From NCBI RefSeq assembly GCF_006149005.1, contig NZ_VBSL01000001.1, positions 62,001 to 126,000 on the forward strand: DNA of 64,000 nt. The letters run 5' to 3'. The position numbers and the translations under genes were made by a program. Position 1 is the first letter of the stretch. Each line of letters opens with the position of its first letter. Positions 1-8,590 of the stretch are shown one piece after another. Under the pieces are notes generated by a model, which was not told the DNA's origin, searched no databases, and saw only the letters and a list, made by a program, of their open reading frames with translations. The DNA comes from Larkinella sp. C7. GTDB taxonomy: Bacteria > Bacteroidota > Bacteroidia > Cytophagales > Spirosomataceae.

Positions 1-2
1 TC

Positions 3-773
3 ATCGACCACATGGGACCTGCCCACCTGAGCGATCACGAGAACATCGACATCGGCCCCCATCCACACATCGGCCTGTCGACCCTCACCTATCTCTTCGA
101 CGGAGCCATTTTCCACAAAGACACCCTCGGCACGGAAGTAGAAATCACCCCCGGTCAGGTCAACTGGATGACGGCTGGAAAAGGTATCGTCCATTCGGAA
201 AGAACCCCGGAACACCTGCGTCATTCGGACAAAAGCCTGCACGGTTTGCAAATCTGGGTGGCTCTGCCGAAAGAGCTGGAAGAAATGCCGCCTTCGTTCT
301 TCCACGCGAATGCCGACGAAATACCGGCCTGGGAAACCGATGACGTTTCCTACAAACTGATTGCAGGGACGGCTTTTGGGCGAAAATCACCCGTGCCGGT
401 TTACAGCGATCTTTTCTTTCTGGAAATCAAAAGTCCAGTTACGAAAACCCTGACCATTGGCCATGAACTGATTGGTGAAGCGGGCCTGTATATTTTGGAA
501 GGCAGCATCGAAAGCGAAGGCCATACATACGAACCCAAACGCATTCTGGTGGCCAAAAACAGCCAGCTTTGCGAATTTACGATCAACGCCAACACCACGA
601 TTTATGTATTTGGCGGAGAACCCTTTGCCGAACCACGCCATATCTACTGGAATTTTGTAGCCACCAGCCTCGAACTTATCGAACAGGCCAAACAGCAGTG
701 GCAAAATGGTGAATTCCCCATGATCGAGGGCGAAACCGATGTGGTGCCGCTGCCCCCGCAACACCGAATCTGA
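3..773 (+). CDS. Pirin family protein (5' end outside window)
   Basis: The reading frame is open from the first bases (I-D-H before the first Met at position 12), so the true start lies upstream and this entry is partial. The visible part has the pirin N-terminal cupin pattern: PHPHIGLSTLTYLFDG, then HKDTLG, then the block around GKGIVHSERTP with the metal-binding His/Glu set. The C-terminal half (about residues 130-253) is the second cupin, ending in the usual GGEPFxEPRHIYWNFV stretch. Pirins are cytoplasmic metal-binding bicupins; some have quercetinase activity and some act as redox-sensing cofactors. The substrate cannot be read from sequence. It converges on the oxidase gene that follows. 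Confidence 0.9.
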   Translation: MDHMGPAHLSDHENIDIGPHPHIGLSTLTYLFDGAIFHKDTLGTEVEITPGQVNWMTAGKGIVHSERTPEHLRHSDKSLHGLQIWVALPKELEEMPPSFFHANADEIPAWETDDVSYKLIAGTAFGRKSPVPVYSDLFFLEIKSPVTKTLTIGHELIGEAGLYILEGSIESEGHTYEPKRILVAKNSQLCEFTINANTTIYVFGGEPFAEPRHIYWNFVATSLELIEQAKQQWQNGEFPMIEGETDVVPLPPQHRI

Positions 774-878
774 AGCAAAAACCGTAAGGGCTGCGCCATC
801 GGTAGCCTGGTAACGGTGGTCGCACGATGATGTCGGTGAAAATCGGGTGAGAAATGGCTGGCGAATGAGGCCGCCGTC

Positions 879-1934
879 TTATTGCCAGATCACCGAGCGG
901 TCGATGCTAGCGAGAGTCGCCCGACCGGTCAGTGTCATGGCTAGCTCCAGTTCATGTTGCAGAATTTGCAGCACTTTTGCGACGCCCTCGGCTCCTCCGC
1001 AGGCCAGGCCAAAACAGATCGGTTTACCAACCAAAACCGCGCTGGCACCCAGGGCAATGGCTTTCAGCACATCCGTTCCGCGTCGAATGCCGCCATCGAG
1101 CAAAACCGGTATTCGCTGGTCGACCCGCTCGGCAATGCGCGGAAGGGCGTCGATCGTGGCGGGTACAGTATCCAGATTCCGGCCACCGTGGTTGGAAACG
1201 ATGAGGCCCGAAACGCCCGCCTGAACCGCCCGTTCGGCATCGTCCGGGTTCAGAATGCCCTTCAACAAAACCGGTGTTCTGGCAAATGACTGAATCCACT
1301 CGATGTCTTTCCAGGTAAGCGGTTTTTTCTCGACCAATGGCCCGCCCATGTGGGGCGTGCGCACGCCGTCCGGCAATTTAAATCGGCTCCGGTGTTCCCG
1401 GTTCCGGACGCCGGGCGTGGGCGTATCCACGGTAATGCAAAGGGCACGATAGCCCAGGGCTTCCGCTTCCTGAATCAGATCTTTGGTAAACGCCCGGTCG
1501 TCCCGAACGTAAAGCTGAAACCAGAGCGGCTGCGTCGCCCGCTCCGCAATTTCAGCGAGGGGCGTGGTCGTAAACGAACTGACGACGTACAGTGCCGAAG
1601 CCGCTCCGGCTCCCCGGACGGTAGCCAGTTCACCTTCGGGGTGCAGGAGCCGATGGTAGGCCGTGGGCGCAATCAGAATGGGATGCGATAAGCGGGTTCC
1701 AAAAAGCGACACGCGGGTGTCGAGCCGGCTCACATCCGTCAAAACCGTCGGGTTGAGCCTGATCGCATCCAAAGCCTGCCGGTTCCAGCGGAGGGTCAGT
1801 TCATCGGCGGCCCCGCTCGCTACGTATTCGTACGCCATTTTCGTCATCCAGTCAACCGCACTTTCTTCGAAGTCAAACAGATTGAGCAAAGTTGATAAAT
1901 CACGCGGCAGGGCACCGGGCGGTCTTTCTTCCAT
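879..1934 (-). CDS. FMN-dependent alpha-hydroxy-acid oxidizing enzyme (lactate/glycolate oxidase family)
   Basis: A 351-residue TIM-barrel flavoenzyme of the normal family length. Diagnostic pieces are the N-terminal PILIAPTAYHRLLHPEGE (FMN-binding strand), LWFQLYV, the VSNHGGRNLD segment carrying the catalytic His and substrate Arg, and LLDGGIRRGTDVLKA for FMN phosphate binding. Members oxidise L-2-hydroxy acids to 2-oxo acids, passing electrons to O2 or to the respiratory chain. There is no membrane-anchoring insertion of the LldD type, so a soluble oxidase is more likely than a quinone-linked dehydrogenase; the substrate is not decidable. It stands alone, divergent from the S8 peptidase gene. 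ATG start at 1934. Confidence 0.88.
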   Translation of the reverse strand: MEERPPGALPRDLSTLLNLFDFEESAVDWMTKMAYEYVASGAADELTLRWNRQALDAIRLNPTVLTDVSRLDTRVSLFGTRLSHPILIAPTAYHRLLHPEGELATVRGAGAASALYVVSSFTTTPLAEIAERATQPLWFQLYVRDDRAFTKDLIQEAEALGYRALCITVDTPTPGVRNREHRSRFKLPDGVRTPHMGGPLVEKKPLTWKDIEWIQSFARTPVLLKGILNPDDAERAVQAGVSGLIVSNHGGRNLDTVPATIDALPRIAERVDQRIPVLLDGGIRRGTDVLKAIALGASAVLVGKPICFGLACGGAEGVAKVLQILQHELELAMTLTGRATLASIDRSVIWQ

Positions 1935-2247
1935 ACGGATTCTCTTGGTTTTCCAACGTACAAATGGAAAATCCGGTCCAATTCTACCCGAAATACAGGT
2001 TCAAAATCCGAAATTTCCTGTCAACCACCGGCCCTTCATTCACTCCTTTCCTGGCGGTTTTTCAATGCGAAACGAGCCAACGGTTCCCAAATTACCGTTC
2101 AGTAAAAACCGTTTCCGAGACGATGGATTCTGGGTTTCAGAATGATACCTTAGTACCCGTTCCTGTCTGGTAGATCGGGCCGGAACACCCCGCTTCATCA
2201 ACACCCGACAGGTCCTTCATTCACCCTAAATCCTTCCTCCTACCGCC
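1935..2247. other. Divergent intergenic region
   Basis: 313 bases between the oxidase and the S8 peptidase genes, which point away from each other, so both promoters should lie here. I see no clear TAnnTTTG element, no strong hairpin and no convincing small gene. Open frames across it lack a start context and family resemblance. Confidence 0.4.
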
Positions 2248-4506
2248 ATGGCGATCAAACGTGTTATTGCTCATTTCATGCACGAGTTTGAGCAAAATGC
2301 CGCCCGGCAATTGCTCTCCCAGACCGAAGAAACCGAGAGTTTTGTCATTGGCAGTGCCGACGACACCCAAATTGCAGCCTTACGCGAACAGGGTCTGATT
2401 GTGGAAGAAATCCCGGTTTCAGAACCGCCTGCCGCTGACGATGATCCGCGTCGGGCGGGGAGTTTCTCCGTTGGCCGGCCCCGGGGCGGTTTTGTGGAGA
2501 ATGCGGAAGATTTTCCGCGCGACATTGATTTTTACAAAGTATACCTGAACGGTCCGTTGCTGGAATCCCAGCGCGATCGGCTGCACATGCTGGACGTCAG
2601 CCCAATCGAGTTTTTTCCCCCCAACTCGTTCTCCGCCCGACTGTCCATTGCGCAGGTGCAGGATTTACGCAACGAGTCGTTCGTCACGGACGTGGTGCGC
2701 TACGCCACACCCGCCATCAAGAGCAGAACGACGACCCGTGGCATCGGCGGGGGCATTCCGCAGTTGGGCAGCATAAAAACGTACGACGTGCTGCTCCATT
2801 TGCCCGACGATCTCGACATCGTGGTGGATGCCCTTCGTGACCGGAATACCCTGGTGGTTCAGGCGAAAGGACGGAAAATTCGCATTCAGGCGCTGGAAGA
2901 CGACCCCCTGCTCGACGACCTCCGATCCATGCCAGAAGTATTTGACATTGAAGAATATACACTCCCGAAACTCTTCAACGACGCGGCCCGTCAGTTGCTC
3001 CGGATCGACAACGCACCCGTACCGCCGGGGCTGACGACGACCAACATTCCCCAAACCGGGAAAGGTCAGATTGTGGGTGTGGCCGATACCGGTATCGACG
3101 ACACCCATCCGGATCTGGTCAATCGCCTGATTGGTGCGGTGGGTCTGGGACGGCCCGGCGACCATTCCGACCCGAACGGCCACGGAACCCACGTGGCTGG
3201 CTCGGTAGCCGGTGACGGGTCGGCGTCGGGCGGAGCCATCAAGGGAACCGCCCCCGAAGCCTCCATTTTTTTCCAGTCTTTGCTCGATGCGCGGGGCGGA
3301 TTGGGCGGTTTGCCGCTCAACCTCGCCGATCTGTTTGAGGAAGCCTACCTGAAGGGAGCGCGGATTCACAACAACAGCTGGGGTGCCAATACCGAAGCCC
3401 GGTATACCTTCAATTCCAACGAAGTGGACGAGTATGTCGATCAACACCGGGATATGCTCATTGTTATTGCGGCCGGCAACGACGGCGACGCGTCCAAAGC
3501 CAGCCAGCGGGTGCAGCCCGGTTTTGCCGACTGGCTTTCGGTGGGGTCGCCGGCAACGGCCAAAAATGCCCTGACGGTGGGTGCCAGCCGCAGCAACCGC
3601 ACGACAGGCGGACTCGCAGCGCTCACCTACGGCAATGTCTGGAGCGGTTCGTTTCCGGTCAATCCCAGTTCGTCCGAAACCGTGTCGGGCGACCCCACCT
3701 CCCTGGCTGAGTTCAGTAGCCGGGGGCCATGCGACGACGAGCGGATCAAGCCCGATGTGGTGGCCCCCGGAACCGACATCGTTTCGGCCAAATCCAAACT
3801 GGCCCCCCTCCGGAACTTCTGGGGACCCGACACCCGCCCGGAATACGCCTACAACGGCGGCACCAGCATGGCCTCTCCGCTCGTGGCGGGTTGTGCTGCG
3901 CTGGTTCGTCAATATTACATCGAAGACCGGAACCTGGCCGAACCCAGTGCCGCACTGCTCCGGGCCACGCTCGTCAACGGCACCAAATGGCTGACGGGCC
4001 GAAGCGCCGTGGCCGAACACCCTACCCTGCCCAATTTTCACCAGGGTTTTGGGGGCATCGATATGGGCCGGACCATCCCGAACGCTGCGGAAACGTTTGA
4101 TCTGGTTTTTATCGATTCCTGGAAAAACGATCCCCTGCTCCGGTTTGTAAGAACCGGCCAGCGGTTTCAGTTTGCGTTTAACCTCCCGGCGGCAAGCTGG
4201 CTGCGGCTGTGTCTGGTCTACACGGATTCTCCCGGCCGCTCCCTGCAAAACGACCTCGATCTGACGCTGGAACACCGCCCGGCAGCCGGGCCTGCCACCA
4301 AATGGGTCGGCAACCAGGACGCCGTGGCCAATCAGTTGTTGAAAACCCCGGATCGGAAAAACAACGTGGAGGTCATTCGGCTGGAGGCTGCGCAACCGGG
4401 GCGGTATCTGATCAAGGTCAGTGCCTATAATATTCCCAAACCGATTTCGCAGGATTTTGCGCTGGTGCTAACGGCCCCTTCCATCCAGAGTTTCGGACGT
4501 ATTTAA
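2248..4506 (+). CDS. S8 subtilisin-family serine peptidase, KP-43-like
   Basis: A 752-residue peptidase with an intact triad: Asp280 (GVADTGIDDTHPD), His312 (GHGTHVAG), Ser540 (GTSMASPLVAG), with oxyanion Asn about 411 (AAGND). The stretch GARIHNNSWG and the C-terminal beta-sandwich (about 620-750, LVYTDSPG...QNDLDL) are typical of the KP-43 branch. No signal peptide is visible: the first residues (MAIKRVIAHFMHEFEQ) are polar, so it may stay in the cytoplasm or leave by an unusual route. The first 270 residues hold tandem prodomain-like alpha/beta segments, longer than in secreted subtilisins. The MBL hydrolase gene follows after 21 bases, so they probably form one operon. Possible roles are regulated proteolysis, defence, or leader cleavage for the nearby HopA1/kinase operon; none is shown by sequence. 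Confidence 0.9.
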   Translation: MAIKRVIAHFMHEFEQNAARQLLSQTEETESFVIGSADDTQIAALREQGLIVEEIPVSEPPAADDDPRRAGSFSVGRPRGGFVENAEDFPRDIDFYKVYLNGPLLESQRDRLHMLDVSPIEFFPPNSFSARLSIAQVQDLRNESFVTDVVRYATPAIKSRTTTRGIGGGIPQLGSIKTYDVLLHLPDDLDIVVDALRDRNTLVVQAKGRKIRIQALEDDPLLDDLRSMPEVFDIEEYTLPKLFNDAARQLLRIDNAPVPPGLTTTNIPQTGKGQIVGVADTGIDDTHPDLVNRLIGAVGLGRPGDHSDPNGHGTHVAGSVAGDGSASGGAIKGTAPEASIFFQSLLDARGGLGGLPLNLADLFEEAYLKGARIHNNSWGANTEARYTFNSNEVDEYVDQHRDMLIVIAAGNDGDASKASQRVQPGFADWLSVGSPATAKNALTVGASRSNRTTGGLAALTYGNVWSGSFPVNPSSSETVSGDPTSLAEFSSRGPCDDERIKPDVVAPGTDIVSAKSKLAPLRNFWGPDTRPEYAYNGGTSMASPLVAGCAALVRQYYIEDRNLAEPSAALLRATLVNGTKWLTGRSAVAEHPTLPNFHQGFGGIDMGRTIPNAAETFDLVFIDSWKNDPLLRFVRTGQRFQFAFNLPAASWLRLCLVYTDSPGRSLQNDLDLTLEHRPAAGPATKWVGNQDAVANQLLKTPDRKNNVEVIRLEAAQPGRYLIKVSAYNIPKPISQDFALVLTAPSIQSFGRI

Positions 4507-4527
4507 CACGGTTTTCCCCTTAGAACA

Positions 4528-5613
4528 ATGGTATTTCGCATGATTCAGGCCGAATTCGGCGACTGTTTGATTTTAGAAACCCCGGATGCGGCCGGCGTTA
4601 TCCGCTACATCCTGATCGACGGCGGGCCGGAACGGACGTATGACAATCACCTCAGTGGGGAACTCGACGCCATCAAGCAACGGGGCGGGCAGCTCGATCT
4701 GGTGGTGTTGAGCCACGTCGACGGCGACCACATCGTGGGCTTGCTGGATCTGTTTTCGGAACTGCTGCAACGGCCGCAAATCTCGGTTTCGCAACTCTGG
4801 TTCAACAGTTTCGATCAAGCCATCGGGCAGAATAACGCCATCGCCGTTCGCGTCAGTGCGGTTTTTCAGCAGGCGGGTATGCAGGGCGTCCGCATGGCAA
4901 ATACCGAAGAAGTAACACTTCAATCCATCAATCAGGGCAACAAACTGCGAACCCGGGCGCAGCAACTGAACATTCCGATTAACCCCAATGTGCCGGGCGG
5001 TCTGCTCAAAGCCACGGGCAATCCCTTCAAACTGCAAATCGGGGGAATAACGCTCACGGTGGTCGGCCCCACCGCCCGAAACCTGGCCGAACTGCGAAAG
5101 GAATGGCAAAAGTGGCTCGACAAACAGGAGGAAGCGGTTGCCTCCGCCGACATCGAAAGTTTTGCGATGGCCGACGAAAGCATTCCAAACCTGAGCAGCA
5201 TCTGCTTGCTGGCTGAATCGAACGGCGTTCGGGTGCTGCTGACCGGCGACGCCCGGGGCGATCACCTGTTGCAGGGCCTGAAGCAGACCCGCTTGTTGCA
5301 ACCCGACGGCTCCATCGATGTCGATGTGCTGAAAGTTCCTCACCACGGCAGCGACCGCAACGTAACGCTGGATTTTTTCCGGAAGGTGCGGGCCAGGCAA
5401 TACGTCATTTCGGCCAATGGAAAACACGGCAACCCGGATTACGACACCCTGAAATGGATCGTTACGGCAGCCACGGTTCAACAACGGCCCATCGAACTGG
5501 TTTTGTCGAACCATACGCCCCTGATTCAGCAGTTTCTGGACGATTTTCCGCAGCATGAAAATACGTACCAGATCCGGTTTATGCCCCCCGGAGCGCACGC
5601 GATGGTGGTTTAG
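4528..5613 (+). CDS. ComEC/Rec2-like metallo-beta-lactamase-fold hydrolase
   Basis: A soluble 361-residue MBL-fold protein. Visible metal ligands are H63-x-D65-x-D67-H68 (SHVDGDHIVG), Asp242 (LLTGDARGDH) and the VPHHGS motif (H273, H274), after an opening strand QAEFGDCLIL and IDGG. This arrangement matches the hydrolase domain of ComEC, a family acting on nucleic-acid phosphodiesters, but the ComEC membrane channel is absent, so it is not a DNA-uptake pore. An insertion of about 100 residues follows the first motif. It is the second gene of a two-gene unit with the S8 peptidase. Stand-alone ComEC-like MBL proteins beside peptidases are known from proposed bacterial conflict systems; a role of that kind here is inference. 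Confidence 0.87.
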   Translation: MVFRMIQAEFGDCLILETPDAAGVIRYILIDGGPERTYDNHLSGELDAIKQRGGQLDLVVLSHVDGDHIVGLLDLFSELLQRPQISVSQLWFNSFDQAIGQNNAIAVRVSAVFQQAGMQGVRMANTEEVTLQSINQGNKLRTRAQQLNIPINPNVPGGLLKATGNPFKLQIGGITLTVVGPTARNLAELRKEWQKWLDKQEEAVASADIESFAMADESIPNLSSICLLAESNGVRVLLTGDARGDHLLQGLKQTRLLQPDGSIDVDVLKVPHHGSDRNVTLDFFRKVRARQYVISANGKHGNPDYDTLKWIVTAATVQQRPIELVLSNHTPLIQQFLDDFPQHENTYQIRFMPPGAHAMVV

Positions 5614-5623
5614 TGCGACCCGT

Positions 5624-6427
5624 TCATGGCCCGACGGAAGCCGGTTTGGTTTCAGCGAACTCCGTTGGAAGCCGAATAACGACCCACGTTCCTTTTCCTT
5701 TCTCGCCGATGAGCAGGCACCGGCCCCCCAGCAGGGCCACTTTCCGGCGTATCGTTTGGATTGCGGCCGAAAACCGGTCCTGCCCCCCGCCCGGCTCCGC
5801 AGAAAGGGTCAATCCGTCGCTTTCGTCACTCAGGGTGACATACAACGATGACAGAACGTATTTTAACCGGATCGTCAGTTTGGGGCCTCCCGATTTTTCC
5901 AGAACCGTTTTGGCAAGTTCCTGGACAAGTTGGAGCAAAATGGGTTCGGCCCGGGGCGGAATGGGCCGGGCTGGGCCATGCCGCGTAAGATCGACCTCGA
6001 ACGGGCCTGATTGGCGAATGCGATCACAGATTTTTTTCAACCCTTCCCACAAATCCGGGTTCCGGCCATTCATCAGGGTGTTCGAAACGCCCCGCACTGC
6101 CTGGATGCTGGTCTGGAGAGAATCGAAGGCCTTTTTGAAATCAGGTGTGGTGGATGAATCGCCGATTTTCTCTTCGATGGTGTAGATGACCAATTGCGTC
6201 ACGGTTAGCAACTGCCCGACGTTTTCGTGGAGTTCGGCAGCCGTTTCCTCAAGCAGCACCTGTTGCATTTCCAGCCGGGAAGCCAGGCTTTCCCGTTCCA
6301 GAGATTCCTGCTTTAACCGATGGATGAGCTGGTTGCGCAATTGCCGTTGCCGTACCAGAAAGAGACCGACGCTGATTGCCCCTGTGATCAGTATAAAAAC
6401 CGGGAGATACCCAACTTCACAATCCAT
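5624..6427 (-). CDS. Membrane-anchored HisKA_3-type sensor kinase-like protein with degenerate ATPase domain
   Basis: 267 residues: one membrane segment (about 7-26), a coiled coil (about 30-60), then a NarL/DesK-type dimerisation helix with the phosphoacceptor His67 (AELHENVGQLL). The C-terminal half has the length and order of an HATPase_c domain, but the N-box reads ELAKTVLEKSG where an Asn is expected, and the DNGxG loop is replaced by SDESDGL. The ATP-binding residues therefore look lost, so it may be a pseudokinase or a phosphatase/scaffold partner of another kinase such as the divergently transcribed 6671-8590 protein. The stop lies 10 bases from the MBL gene stop, convergent with it. 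No response regulator is adjacent. Confidence 0.75.
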   Translation of the reverse strand: MDCEVGYLPVFILITGAISVGLFLVRQRQLRNQLIHRLKQESLERESLASRLEMQQVLLEETAAELHENVGQLLTVTQLVIYTIEEKIGDSSTTPDFKKAFDSLQTSIQAVRGVSNTLMNGRNPDLWEGLKKICDRIRQSGPFEVDLTRHGPARPIPPRAEPILLQLVQELAKTVLEKSGGPKLTIRLKYVLSSLYVTLSDESDGLTLSAEPGGGQDRFSAAIQTIRRKVALLGGRCLLIGEKGKGTWVVIRLPTEFAETKPASVGP

Positions 6428-6551
6428 AAAGGCCCCGGTTGTTGCATCCCTCAGCCTTCCCGAATAGACTCACCATATTTTCAATTGTTTAGGTCAATGA
6501 AGGTCACTCCCTTTCGATACCCTTTCACGATAAAACCGTGATCGGAATTGG

Positions 6552-6559
6552 TAAATTTG
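6552..6559 (+). promoter_or_regulatory. Possible -7 promoter element (TAnnTTTG)
   Basis: TAAATTTG matches the Bacteroidota -7 consensus and lies about 110 bases upstream of the TPR histidine kinase start, inside the divergent region. No good -33 TTG was found at the expected spacing, so support is weak. Confidence 0.3.
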
Positions 6560-6670
6560 CTGTTGGTTTTTTGTAGATTCAAGGGGAGAATTCCCGTATT
6601 TTTTCGGAAATTTCCGTTCAACGATTCGTCTTGATCAGCAGCTTGTTTATACCGGAAACCCATCCTGTCC

Positions 6671-8590
6671 ATGCGTCATTTTTCTCTGGCCTTTCTTTTT
6701 TTCATTCTAGCTTTGGCAGACGCATTCGCCTTAACGCCGGTGGATAGCTTACGAAAAAAACTGGCGCAAATTCCCGCTGCCAATCATTCGTTTGAAAACG
6801 ATACGGCACGGATAAAACTGCTCTGCGAACTGGGAAAACTCGCCACGCAGGACGACACCGCGCTGGTCTTTTTTCAGCAGGCTATCGGGCTGTCTGAAAA
6901 ACAGAAGTGGAACCGGGGACTCATGATCGCCAATTGTTATTACGGCTATTATTCCGGCCGAAAAGGCTATTATTACCGGGCCTGCGAACACCTTTTGCGG
7001 GGGCTACATATCGCGGAGGAATTACAGAACAAATCGTACAGGGGTTTTGCACTGCGCTATCTGGCAGATAACTACCTGAATCTCAATGAACCTAAAAAAG
7101 CAATGGCTTATTACAAAACCGCTATGCCGGTTTTGCTGGAAGCCGGGGATACGCTGCGCTACCTGATTTCGATCAACAACGTGGGAATCATTCATTTTCG
7201 GAATGCCGCCTACGACAAGGCGATAACGTTCTTCAACCTTTGTTTAAAGAAAAACCGCTTCCCTTATTTTATCGAGGTAGAGGGGTATTGCCTGGTCAAT
7301 CTCTCGGCATGTTACCAACATAAAAAGGCGTATGACCGGGCATTATCTTACCTGGAATTATTCCGGAAACTGAAGCAGAACAACCCGAATGAGATCGCCG
7401 TGGCCGATGCTCAAAAAGCACGAATTTTACTTTTGCAGGGCTACCCCAACAAGGCGTTAGCAGTTGCCCAAAAGGCTTACCGGGGAACTAAAAATCTGAT
7501 GGGGAGTACAATCGCCGAACTCAACGAGGTTCTCTATCTGGTAAACAAAAAAAATGGAAATTTTAAATCGGCCCTTTTGCATCACGAAGAACTGACTACA
7601 ATCCAAGCAAAAGACAAAAATGATATGCAGCAAAAGCAGATCAATGCGCTACGTTTTGAATACGAAAACGAAAAAAATAAAATTCAGGTTGAACGACTCA
7701 ATCGCGACATCGACAAAAAAACAAACGAACAGCTTATCCTGTTTGGCAGTATCGTTGTGTTCCTCCTTTTTATCAGTTTACTCATCGTCAACAACTACCT
7801 TTTGAATAAAAAGAACCGGCAGATTCTCCAGGTTCAGCACCAGCTCGCCATCTCCAACCAGCAACTAAACCATGTTAACAACACCCTGGAGGAACGCGTG
7901 CTGTTGCGGACATCCGAACTCACCGAAGCCAATACCGAGTTGTTACGAAAAAACCGGGAGATTCAGGAAGCATACTACAACGGACAGTCGATCGAACGCA
8001 AGCGGGTCGCGTCCGAATTGCACGACAACCTGGGCAGTACGCTGGCGGCTCTGAAATGGCAGCTTACCGGTTTTGAAGTCGAAAACCTCTCGGCTCAGGA
8101 GCAGCAAATCTACGCCAATTTACTCGCCAGCATGGACCAGGCGTATACCGATGTTCGTTCAATATCCCACAATTTAATGCCTCCTGAACTGGAAAAACTG
8201 GGCTTGTCGGTGGCCCTCGAAAGTCTGGTTGCGGATCTGAATCGAAGTGGACGGCTGGTTCTTTCCTTCGAATCCACTTACCGCCAGGGGTTGCTGGGCA
8301 AAAAACAGGAAATGGAACTGTATAGCATCAGTCGGGAGCTGATTACCAACATTTTGAAACACGCCCAGGCTTCCGTCGGCCAGATTCGCCTTTCGGTGTC
8401 CGACCATTTTCTGAACCTCATCGTTTCCGACAACGGCATCGGTATGCGGTCCGACCTGCATTCCAACGGCATGGGACTCAAAAACATCCTGGAACGGGTG
8501 GCCGCCATTCCCGGCGAAATCCGGATCGATTCGGCTCACCCGTCGGGTACGATCGTCATGCTAACGATTTGGAAAGAACAATGGGCCTGA
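6671..8590 (+). CDS. TPR-containing membrane sensor histidine kinase (HisKA_3/NarL type)
   Basis: 639 residues with a signal peptide (to about residue 20), a periplasmic array of TPR-like helices (about 50-330), one transmembrane helix (about 352-377), a coiled-coil linker, then the kinase. The dimerisation helix has KRVASELHDNLGS with phosphoacceptor His451. The ATPase domain is complete: ELITNILKHAQ (N-box), SDNGIGM and GMGLKNILERV. The architecture suits a periplasmic or envelope sensor that phosphorylates a LuxR/NarL-type regulator, but no such regulator lies in the window. Its last 35 bases overlap the end of the HopA1-family gene on the other strand, so the two transcription units are tail to tail. 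Confidence 0.9.
   Translation: MRHFSLAFLFFILALADAFALTPVDSLRKKLAQIPAANHSFENDTARIKLLCELGKLATQDDTALVFFQQAIGLSEKQKWNRGLMIANCYYGYYSGRKGYYYRACEHLLRGLHIAEELQNKSYRGFALRYLADNYLNLNEPKKAMAYYKTAMPVLLEAGDTLRYLISINNVGIIHFRNAAYDKAITFFNLCLKKNRFPYFIEVEGYCLVNLSACYQHKKAYDRALSYLELFRKLKQNNPNEIAVADAQKARILLLQGYPNKALAVAQKAYRGTKNLMGSTIAELNEVLYLVNKKNGNFKSALLHHEELTTIQAKDKNDMQQKQINALRFEYENEKNKIQVERLNRDIDKKTNEQLILFGSIVVFLLFISLLIVNNYLLNKKNRQILQVQHQLAISNQQLNHVNNTLEERVLLRTSELTEANTELLRKNREIQEAYYNGQSIERKRVASELHDNLGSTLAALKWQLTGFEVENLSAQEQQIYANLLASMDQAYTDVRSISHNLMPPELEKLGLSVALESLVADLNRSGRLVLSFESTYRQGLLGKKQEMELYSISRELITNILKHAQASVGQIRLSVSDHFLNLIVSDNGIGMRSDLHSNGMGLKNILERVAAIPGEIRIDSAHPSGTIVMLTIWKEQWA

Noticed and set aside
2665-4395. 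576-codon open frame on the minus strand inside the S8 peptidase gene
   Set aside because: It is the shadow of a GC-biased coding gene: no family pattern, no start context, and the plus-strand frame carries the full catalytic triad.
4528-5613. ComEC DNA-uptake protein
   Set aside because: It has the hydrolase motifs only; the competence membrane domain is completely absent.
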